From Palsa-459 sp963841965 (lineage in GTDB: Bacteria; Actinomycetota; Acidimicrobiia; Acidimicrobiales; RAAP-2): a DNA stretch of 64,000 nucleotides. Position numbers and translations under genes: made by a program. The stretch covers positions 13,131-77,130 of the forward strand of contig CAWJES010000015.1 of assembly GCA_963841965.1 (NCBI GenBank), written 5' to 3'. Shown piece after piece: positions 56,989-64,000 of this stretch. Every line of letters begins with the position of its first letter. Position 1 is the first letter of the stretch. The notes below the pieces were generated by a model. The model searched no databases. It saw only the letters and a program-made list of their open reading frames with translations, and was not told where the DNA came from.

Positions 56989-58164
56989 ATGGCGGTCACA
57001 ATTGCGGTCCCGGTGGAGACACGCCCGGGTGAGACGAGGGTTGCGCTGACGCCGGAGGCCGCTCGGCGCCTCGTCGCGGAAGGATTCGCTGTCGTCATCG
57101 AGCATGACGCCGGTGCTGCCGCGACGTTCGACGACGACCAGTACATCGCGGCGGGAGCCTCCATCGCCGCAACCGCCGCCGATGCCACGAGGGGCGCCAA
57201 GATGGTCGTCCGGGTCAACGCGCCCTCCGCTGCCGAGGCCGCCCAACTCGACGCCGGGGCGCTCCACCTTTCCTTCCTGCAACTCGCCGGAAGCGCGGAC
57301 GCCCTGAGGGTCATCGCGGATGCGAAGGCCTCCGCGGTCTCGTTCGACCTGCTCCCCCGCATCAGCCGAGCGCAGTCGATGGACGCGCTCAGCTCACAGG
57401 CGACGGTGAGCGGGTATCGGGCGGCGCTGGCAGGAGCCGAGCGGCTCGGCAAGTTCTTCCCCATGTTCATGACCGCCGCCGGGACGGTTCCCCCTGCGAA
57501 GGTGCTGGTCATGGGCGTCGGCGTCGCCGGCCTCCAGGCCATCGCGACCGCGCGCCGCCTCGGCGCGCAGGTGAAGGCGTACGACGTCAGGGCGGCGGCG
57601 AAGGAGGAAGCCGAGAGCCTCGGCGCAACGTTCCTGGACCTCGGCGTCAAGGCCGAGGGAGCCGGTGGCTACGCACGGGAGCTCTCGCCCGAGGAGCTCG
57701 CCGCCCAGCAGCAGGCCCTCGCCAAGGAAGTGGGCCTATCCGATGTCGTGATCACGACCGCGGCAGTCCCCGGTCGCAAGGCCCCGATCCTGCTCACGGC
57801 TGCCATGGTCGCCGACATGGGCCCCGGCTCGATCGTCATCGACATGGCGGCCGACAGCGGTGGGAACTGCGAGCTCACGAGGCCCGGCGAGGAGGTCCGC
57901 CACAACTTCGCGACCGTGGTCGGCCTTTCAAACGTTCCTGCAGGCATGCCGACGCACGCGAGCTTCCTGTACGCGCGCAATGTGACGAACCTGCTTGCGC
58001 TGTTCGCGTCCAAGGGCGAGTTCTCCCCGGACTGGTCCGACGAGATCGTCGTCGGGACGACGGTCGTGAGGGATGGGTCTTGCACGAACCAGGCGGCCTC
58101 CGAGCTGCTCGGCGTACCGTTCACGCCGATCACCGTGACGAAGCCAGAGGAGCCAGCTTCATGA
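56989..58164 (+). CDS. pntAA: NAD(P) transhydrogenase subunit alpha part 1 (NAD-binding)
   Basis: The NAD(H)-binding domain I of proton-translocating transhydrogenase, 391 residues. The N-terminal alanine-dehydrogenase-like VETRPGETRVALTPEAARRL precedes the nucleotide fold VLVMGVGVAGLQAIATARRLG. SFDLLPRISRAQSMDALSSQ is the family signature. With PntAB and PntB it reduces NADP+ with NADH using the proton gradient. The alpha chain is split in two as in many actinobacteria. The stop overlaps the pntAB ATG. Confidence 0.94.
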   Translation: MAVTIAVPVETRPGETRVALTPEAARRLVAEGFAVVIEHDAGAAATFDDDQYIAAGASIAATAADATRGAKMVVRVNAPSAAEAAQLDAGALHLSFLQLAGSADALRVIADAKASAVSFDLLPRISRAQSMDALSSQATVSGYRAALAGAERLGKFFPMFMTAAGTVPPAKVLVMGVGVAGLQAIATARRLGAQVKAYDVRAAAKEEAESLGATFLDLGVKAEGAGGYARELSPEELAAQQQALAKEVGLSDVVITTAAVPGRKAPILLTAAMVADMGPGSIVIDMAADSGGNCELTRPGEEVRHNFATVVGLSNVPAGMPTHASFLYARNVTNLLALFASKGEFSPDWSDEIVVGTTVVRDGSCTNQAASELLGVPFTPITVTKPEEPAS

Positions 58165-58471
58165 ACGAGATTCTCCAATACCTGACCGTCTTCATCCTGA
58201 GCGTGTTCATCGGGATAGAGGTGATCTCCAAGGTTCCGAGCATCCTGCACACGCCGCTCATGAGCGGGTCGAACGCGATCCACGGCGTCATCATCGTCGG
58301 AGCCATGCTCGTCCTCGGGCACGCCACATCGAACGTCGAGATCGTCCTCGGGACGCTCGCCGTTTTCCTCGCCACCCTCAACGTCGTCGGCGGCTTCGTG
58401 GTCACCGACCGAATGCTCGAGATGTTCCGCGGGAAGCCCGCGGAGAAGCGTGAGACCAAGCAGGACACAGA

Positions 58472-58475
<4 letters not shown>
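58161..58475 (+). CDS. pntAB: NAD(P) transhydrogenase subunit alpha part 2 (membrane)
   Basis: A 104-residue membrane subunit with three helices. FIGIEVISKVPSILHTPLMSGSNAIHGV is the conserved family segment, with the buried residues that line the proton path. ATG 58161 overlaps the pntAA stop, and its own stop overlaps pntB. Confidence 0.93.
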
Positions 58476-59920
<1,445 letters not shown>

Positions 59921-59921
59921 C

Positions 59922-60845
59922 CTACGGCGCGGTCAGGCGGTCGAGCGTGGCGACCACTTCGTCGTCGAGGCGCAGGGGTGCCGTGGCGTTCGCCACGACC
60001 TGGGAGCGGTTGGATGCTCCGGCGATGACCGAGCTGACCTCTCGGTGCGCGAGCAGCCATGAGAATGCCAGCGAGAGGATCGGGGTGCCCAGATCCTCGG
60101 CATAGGCGAGCAACGCGCCAACCCGCTCCGAGAACGAATCCGAGAGCCAGTGGGCACTGCGTTCGGGAGCCATCAGCGCGAGCCTCGAACCCTCCGGGAG
60201 GGGTTCGCCGGGGCGAACCTTCCCTGTGAGGAGCCCGTTCGCGAGCGGGTAGTACGGGAGGAATCCGAGCCCCAAGCGGCGACACGCCTCGAGAACGCCA
60301 TCCTGCTCGGGTTCGCGCCACAGGAGCGAGTACTGGTTCTGGATGCTGCGGAACGGCGCCAGGCTGCCCGCCGCCTCCTTGGCCCCGTCAAGCTGGGCCA
60401 CCGTGAAGTTGGAGCAGCCGATCTCGCGAATCTTGCCTTCAGCCTGGAGGTCGTGGAGCGCTCCCAGCGTGTCAGTGATCGGGACGGACGGGTCCGGGGC
60501 GTGCAGCTGGTACAGGTCGATCCAGTCAGCGCCGAGCCTCCGGAGAGTGTCCTCGCACGCCTGGCGGACGTACCCGGGTGCTGCGCCGAACCGCTCGTCG
60601 TCGAGGGGCATGCCGAACTTGGAGGCCACGACGACCTCACTGCGCCGGACACCCAGCGCGATCCCGAGGAACACCTCGCTCTGCGTCCCGCCATAGACGT
60701 CAGCCGTGTCGAAGAAAGTGATGCCCACATCGAGGGCCGCGTGCACGACCTCGTCGGTGGCGGCCTGATCCAGTCGCATGCCGAAGTTGTTGCACCCGAC
60801 ACCCACAACGGAGACATCGAGGCTGCCGATCTTCCTGGTCTCCAC
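59922..60845 (-). CDS. Aldo/keto reductase
   Basis: A 307-residue (beta/alpha)8 NADPH-dependent oxidoreductase. The catalytic tetrad is present: Asp and Tyr in FFDTADVYGG, Lys in VVVASKFGMP and His in IDLYQLHAPDP. The NADPH-binding C terminus reads SSVIAGASNRSQV. The substrate is a carbonyl or sugar of unknown identity. GTG 60845 is chosen because GGAGG lies six bases upstream. Confidence 0.87.
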   Translation of the reverse strand: METRKIGSLDVSVVGVGCNNFGMRLDQAATDEVVHAALDVGITFFDTADVYGGTQSEVFLGIALGVRRSEVVVASKFGMPLDDERFGAAPGYVRQACEDTLRRLGADWIDLYQLHAPDPSVPITDTLGALHDLQAEGKIREIGCSNFTVAQLDGAKEAAGSLAPFRSIQNQYSLLWREPEQDGVLEACRRLGLGFLPYYPLANGLLTGKVRPGEPLPEGSRLALMAPERSAHWLSDSFSERVGALLAYAEDLGTPILSLAFSWLLAHREVSSVIAGASNRSQVVANATAPLRLDDEVVATLDRLTAP

Positions 60846-60869
60846 TACAACCTCCGGCTCGCTCGGGCG

Positions 60870-60875
60870 TATGGT
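60870..60875 (+). promoter_or_regulatory. Possible -10 element of the SRPBCC gene
   Basis: TATGGT lies 29 bases before ATG 60905, in the 59-base divergent gap. The transcript would carry a short leader with a GGAGAG ribosome site. Confidence 0.35.
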
Positions 60876-60904
60876 ACCGGCAGGACACGAGGCAGGAGAG
60901 AGAC

Positions 60905-61288
60905 ATGGCGACGTCCGTGGTCGAAGACAGGTACGAGGCAAGCGCCGATAGGGCGTGGCAGTTGGTGGGCGACTTCTCGAACCTGAAGGCGGTTTCCCCT
61001 GCCATCGAGGATGTCGAGATCACCGGGGATGACCGGACGTTCTCGATGCTCGGGATGAGGATCACGGAGCGACTGGTCAGCATCGACGAGTCGTCGAGGT
61101 CGATCACGTACTCGATCGTCGACGGCGTTCCGATCGAGTCCCACGAGGCCACCATTACCGTGACGCCCGACGGCGAGGGCTGCACGATCACGTGGTCCGT
61201 GACCGCGACGCCGGATGAAGCCACGCCGCTCTTCGCCGACACCTACCGCAGTGCCCTGAGGAACCTGCACACTCAGCTCGACGACTGA
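60905..61288 (+). CDS. SRPBCC (START/Bet v1-like) family protein
   Basis: A 127-residue lipid- or ligand-binding fold, recognised by the opening VEDRYEASADRAWQLVGDFSNL and the alternating strands that follow, ending in a long C-terminal helix (YRSALRNLHTQLDD). Members bind hydrophobic ligands or act as polyketide cyclases. It is divergent from the aldo/keto reductase, so a shared pathway is possible. Ligand unknown. Confidence 0.78.
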   Translation: MATSVVEDRYEASADRAWQLVGDFSNLKAVSPAIEDVEITGDDRTFSMLGMRITERLVSIDESSRSITYSIVDGVPIESHEATITVTPDGEGCTITWSVTATPDEATPLFADTYRSALRNLHTQLDD

Positions 61289-61326
61289 ATCGCGTCGGAC
61301 CCCGTGATCGCCGGGATCCGACCACC

Positions 61327-61497
61327 GTGAGGCTGCTGTCGCCCGCGTTGCCCGCCTTGGTCGACCCCGTCCTCGTGGATCGCGCGTTCGCCGATGGCCC
61401 GGCCCCAGCGTCGCAGCGAGGCATCCGCACGTCGCTCGGGCCGGATGGAGCCGGAAACCGTTGGGTAGCATCTCGGCAGGACGAGGAGGTCCCATGA
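61327..61497 (+). CDS. Possible small ORF upstream of the ferredoxin
   Basis: A 56-codon frame from GTG 61327 ends in a TGA that overlaps the ferredoxin ATG (ATGA), the coupling used all over this window. It has no recognisable domain, signal peptide or ribosome site, and its composition may be chance in GC-rich DNA. If not coding, this 205-base gap only holds the ferredoxin 5' region. Confidence 0.2.
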   Translation: MRLLSPALPALVDPVLVDRAFADGPAPASQRGIRTSLGPDGAGNRWVASRQDEEVP

Positions 61498-61687
61498 AAA
61501 TCGTCGTCGACTACGACTTGTGTGCGAGCAATGCGGTCTGCATGGGGATAGCCCCGGAGCTCTTCGAGGTCAGGGATGACGGGTTCCTTTACGTCCTCGA
61601 CGAGCATCCTGACGAGTCGCTCCGAAGAAGTTGCGCGAGGCCGTGAACAGCTGCCCGACGGGTGCCATCTCGATCGCCGAGGACTGA
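61494..61687 (+). CDS. Single-cluster ferredoxin, apparent frameshift
   Basis: A short 3Fe-4S/4Fe-4S ferredoxin of the actinobacterial type that often serves cytochromes P450. The frame from ATG 61494 (with GAGG upstream) reads VVDYDLCASNAVCMGIAPELF, with the first cluster cysteines, and then meets a stop at 61644. A shift of -1 near 61630 restores KLREAVNSCPTGAISIAED with the last cluster cysteine and a stop at 61685-61687. One A appears to be missing in the AGAAG run. The full product would be about 64 residues. Real mutation or sequence error cannot be decided here. gltX begins four bases after its stop. Confidence 0.72.
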
Positions 61688-61691
61688 GCAC

Positions 61692-63137
61692 GTGGGCGCG
61701 CCACGCGTCCGGTTCGCACCATCGCCGACAGGCTTCTTCCACGTCGGCAGCGCCCGGTCGTCCTTGTTCAACTGGCTATTCGCCCGCCAGACGGGCGGCT
61801 CCTACGTGCTACGCATCGAGGACACCGACACGGAGCGGAACCGCGAGGAGTGGGTCGACGGGATCGTTGAGGCCATGGCCTGGCTCGGCCTCTCGTCGGA
61901 CGAGCGGACCTACCGCCAGAGCGAGTTCGCCGCCGCCCACGCCGAGGCGGCATCACTGCTCTTCGATGCCGGCCACCTCTACGCCTGCGACTGCGTGCGG
62001 GACCAGATCGACGAGCGGATGCGGGGGACAGGACGGACGGGGTACGACGGGCACTGCCGGGATCGTGGCCTGGCTCAGAGCGATTCCACGGTGCTGCGGT
62101 TCGCGGTTCCAGGCGCGGGCGAGACGGTCGTCCATGACATCATCCGAGGCGATGTGGCATTCCCGAACGACGCGATCGAGGACTTCGTCGTCGTCAAGTC
62201 GAACGGTGGTGTGCTCTTCGCCCTGTCGAACCTGGTCGATGACCGGGCGATGGAGATCACCCATGTGATCCGCGGCGAGGAGCACCTCTCCAACACGCCG
62301 AAGCAGCTGCTCCTGGCAGCCGCCCTCAATGCGGTGGAGGGTCGCGACATCCCCGCACCGGCATTCGCGCACCTCCCCTTGCTCGTGAACGAGCAGCGCA
62401 AGAAGCTCTCCAAGCGCCGCGACCCGGTCTCCGTCGAGTCCTACCGGGACAGGGGATTCCTGCCCGAGGCGATGATCAACTTCCTCGCCCTGCTCGGCTG
62501 GAGTCCGAAGGGCGACGAGGAGAAGGTGGACCGTTCGGTCCTCGTGGAGCAGTTCCGCCTGGAGGATGTCAACAACTCGCCGGCGTACTTCGATGTGGCC
62601 AAGCTCACCCACCTGAACGGCGAGTACATCAGGGCGCTGTCGACGACGGATTTCATCGATGCCTGCCAGCCATGGCTCAAGCCGGGTTCGGGGGCGTGGT
62701 CGCCTGCGGACCACGCGGTGCCGTGGCCCGCGGAGCGGTTTGACGATGCAGTCTTCGCCGCCATCGCGCCGCTGGTCCAGGAGCGTGTCGCGACCATCGG
62801 CGAGGTCACGGGCATGGTCGACTTCCTCTTTACCGAAGGCGCTCCGATCGATCCGGCTGCGTTCGACAAGGCGATCCGGTCACAGCCATCCTCGAGACCG
62901 GTGCTGGAGGGTGTGCTCGAGGCAACGAAGACGTGCGCGTGGGACGCCGATGCGCTGCACGACGCGGTCATCGCGGTGGGCGAGCGGAACGGCCTCGTGC
63001 TCCGCAAGGCGCAGGCTCCGGTGCGTGTCGCGATCACCGGGAGGACCGTCGGGCCTCCGTTGTTCGAGTCGATGACGATCCTCGGACGTGCGTCAGTTCG
63101 CGAGCGACTGGAGTCGGCGCTGCGAGCCCTCGACTGA
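61692..63137 (+). CDS. gltX: Glutamyl-tRNA synthetase
   Basis: Class I aminoacyl-tRNA synthetase, 481 residues. FAPSPTGFFHVGSAR is the HIGH-type motif, LRIEDTDTER the adjacent family block and KKLSKRRDPV the KMSKS-type loop. The C-terminal helical domain recognises the anticodon. Most actinobacteria lack GlnRS, so this enzyme probably also charges tRNA-Gln with glutamate for later amidation by GatCAB. tRNA-Gln and tRNA-Glu lie just downstream. GTG 61692 directly follows the ferredoxin stop; the longer frame overlaps it. Confidence 0.94.
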   Translation: MGAPRVRFAPSPTGFFHVGSARSSLFNWLFARQTGGSYVLRIEDTDTERNREEWVDGIVEAMAWLGLSSDERTYRQSEFAAAHAEAASLLFDAGHLYACDCVRDQIDERMRGTGRTGYDGHCRDRGLAQSDSTVLRFAVPGAGETVVHDIIRGDVAFPNDAIEDFVVVKSNGGVLFALSNLVDDRAMEITHVIRGEEHLSNTPKQLLLAAALNAVEGRDIPAPAFAHLPLLVNEQRKKLSKRRDPVSVESYRDRGFLPEAMINFLALLGWSPKGDEEKVDRSVLVEQFRLEDVNNSPAYFDVAKLTHLNGEYIRALSTTDFIDACQPWLKPGSGAWSPADHAVPWPAERFDDAVFAAIAPLVQERVATIGEVTGMVDFLFTEGAPIDPAAFDKAIRSQPSSRPVLEGVLEATKTCAWDADALHDAVIAVGERNGLVLRKAQAPVRVAITGRTVGPPLFESMTILGRASVRERLESALRALD

Positions 63138-63805
63138 TGATCTTCGGGCCGATCCGGCTGGCCCTGAAGATCGTCGGAGCGGTGCTGGCGCTCATTCTCC
63201 TGTACTTCTGCGTGACGCTCTGCCAGGTGTGGCTCACGAGCAGGCAGGATGACCCGCACCGGGCCGGCGCGATCCTCGTGTTCGGCACTGCTGCGAATTA
63301 CCTGACGCCAGCGCCGGACCTCGAGGCAAGGCTCGACAGGGCGCTGCAGCTGTACGAAGACGGCCTCGCGCCGGTTGTCGCGGTGACCGGGGGCAAGCGT
63401 CCCGGTGACCGGTACACGGAGGCCCAGATCTCGGCGACCTGGCTGGAAGCGAAAGGTGTTCCGAGAACTGGGATCGTCGAGGGGGGCGGCGCCGACACCT
63501 GGCAGAACGTGGCGTCGGTTGCGCCGGTGCTGCATCGGCTCGGCGTCCGCTCGGTGCTCGTGGTGACGGATCCGTTTCACGAGTACCGGGCGATGGCGAT
63601 CACGTCGGACTTCGGCTTCTCACCATCGCCAACCCCCTCGTTGCGGTCGCCGATCCGGGGAACGGCTGTCATCCCGTATCTGTTGAAGGAGGCCACGGAG
63701 GTTTCGGTAGGAAGGATCGTCGGCTATGGCCGTTTGTCCACCCTCGATCACTCGTCGATGCCGGCCTTCGACCCGCGGTGGCACCGAACGGTTGCGGTCG
63801 GCTAG
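63137..63805 (+). CDS. YdcF/SanA-like DUF218 membrane protein
   Basis: A 222-residue protein with one N-terminal membrane helix (IVGAVLALILLYFCVTLC) and a DUF218 domain outside or facing the envelope. Family blocks are AGAILVFGTAA, VVAVTGGKRPGDRYTEA, GGGADTWQNVASV and VVTDPFHEYRAM. Relatives such as SanA and ElyC affect envelope integrity, but their chemistry is unclear. ATG 63137 overlaps the gltX stop by one base. Confidence 0.82.
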   Translation: MIFGPIRLALKIVGAVLALILLYFCVTLCQVWLTSRQDDPHRAGAILVFGTAANYLTPAPDLEARLDRALQLYEDGLAPVVAVTGGKRPGDRYTEAQISATWLEAKGVPRTGIVEGGGADTWQNVASVAPVLHRLGVRSVLVVTDPFHEYRAMAITSDFGFSPSPTPSLRSPIRGTAVIPYLLKEATEVSVGRIVGYGRLSTLDHSSMPAFDPRWHRTVAVG

Positions 63806-63820
63806 CCTCACAACGCCCAT

Positions 63821-63892
63821 TCGGGGGTGGTGTAATCGGCAACACGACAGGTTCTGGCCCTGTTATTGAGGGTTCGAGTCCTTCCCCCCGAG
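63821..63892 (+). tRNA. tRNA-Gln (anticodon CTG)
   Basis: A full cloverleaf of 72 bases, without encoded CCA. Acceptor TCGGGGG pairs with CCCCCGA, the D-arm is GTGT/ACAC, and the anticodon stem ACAGG/CCTGT encloses TTCTGGC with anticodon CTG. The T-arm is GAGGG-TTCGAGT-CCTTC and the discriminator G. It is probably first charged with glutamate by the nearby GltX. Confidence 0.93.
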
Positions 63893-63897
63893 CGAGT

Positions 63898-63925
63898 CGG
63901 ACAGTGCGAAGTGGTGCACTGTCCG
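63898..63925 (+). repeat. Perfect 10-bp inverted repeat in the tRNA spacer
   Basis: CGGACAGTGC and GCACTGTCCG flank an 8-base loop (GAAGTGGT) between the two tRNA genes. There is no T run, so it is not a typical terminator. It could be a processing hairpin in a joint tRNA transcript or a protein-binding site. Confidence 0.7.
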
Positions 63926-63931
63926 GATCAC

Positions 63932-64000
63932 GGCCCCATCGTCTAGTGGCCTAGGACACCACCCTCTCAAGGTGGCGACACGGGTTCGAATCCCGTTGGG
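63932..64000 (+). tRNA. tRNA-Glu (anticodon CTC), 3' end cut by the window
   Basis: Acceptor GGCCCCA begins at 63932. The anticodon stem CCACC/GGTGG encloses CTCTCAA with anticodon CTC, and the T-arm is ACGGG-TTCGAAT-CCCGT. The 3' acceptor strand is cut after TGGG, so the last few bases lie outside. This tRNA is the substrate of both GltX and the HemA route to haem. Confidence 0.9.

Noticed and set aside
61630..61687. Programmed -1 frameshifting in the ferredoxin
   Set aside because: No X-XXY-YYZ slippery heptamer or clear downstream structure; a missing base explains the data more simply.

Overview
The window is compact, GC-rich bacterial chromosome with almost no non-coding sequence. Genes overlap by 1-4 bases (ATGA, GTGA, TGATG), GTG starts are common, and no gap between genes exceeds about 215 bases. 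The gene set points to the phylum Actinomycetota: a split-subunit transhydrogenase, QcrCAB and CtaCDEF with a di-haem QcrC and a CtaF subunit, DipZ, HelD and a HemY/HemH pair of the coproporphyrin type. Secreted proteins with Thr-rich linkers and Cys-pair repeats suggest the class Acidimicrobiia or a neighbour, but that rank is an inference. I see no phage, plasmid, transposon, CRISPR or defence genes.

Layout. 1-1.0 kb: the 3' part of hemL with an apparent one-base deletion, then a small hypothetical gene. 1.0-4.1 kb (minus): a GT-C-like membrane protein and a geranylgeranyl-reductase-family flavoprotein, possibly acting on menaquinone. 4.1-20.4 kb (plus): the complete 14-gene complex I operon nuoA-N, followed by a translationally coupled ATP-grasp gene. 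20.4-27.8 kb: a secreted seven-repeat/FN3 protein, dipZ, a very large MprF-like protein with a degenerate phosphoesterase domain, and a HAD phosphatase. 27.8-31.2 kb (minus): the haem operon hemE-hemH-hemY. 31.3-33.6 kb: helD. 33.6-43.4 kb: ctaE-qcrCAB (plus), an MFS-purU pair, and ctaC-ctaD-ctaF (minus), which together encode the bc1-aa3 branch. 43.4-46.2 kb (minus): a metallo-beta-lactamase-fold hydrolase, tatA, a CopD-like protein and a crotonase. 46.3-56.9 kb: a GH1-like protein, a DedA protein, a DoxX-Rieske fusion, two alpha/beta hydrolases, a GH31 glucosidase, small unknowns and a DHA2 exporter. 57-60 kb: pntAA-pntAB-pntB. 60-64 kb: an aldo/keto reductase, an SRPBCC protein, a ferredoxin (apparent frameshift), gltX, a YdcF-like protein, tRNA-Gln(CTG) and tRNA-Glu(CTC, cut by the window end).

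How it fits together. Most of the window builds one aerobic respiratory chain. Complex I feeds a (mena)quinone pool that the flavoprotein may tailor. QcrCAB and CtaCDEF pass the electrons to oxygen. The haem genes and DipZ support cytochrome assembly, and the transhydrogenase links NADH and NADPH. gltX lies beside both tRNA-Gln and tRNA-Glu, which suggests one synthetase serving both tRNAs.

Regulation. A recurring pattern is a -10-like hexamer (TANNNT or close) ending 6-9 bases before the start codon of the first gene in a unit. This predicts widespread leaderless mRNAs and changes the likely nuoA start. A near-perfect DosR/DevR-type palindrome lies at about -44 relative to the predicted pntAA start site. 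Two single-base disruptions, in hemL and the ferredoxin, look like deletions and may be sequence errors. I did not find a clearly new multi-gene system; the most unusual items are domain fusions and degenerate enzymes.
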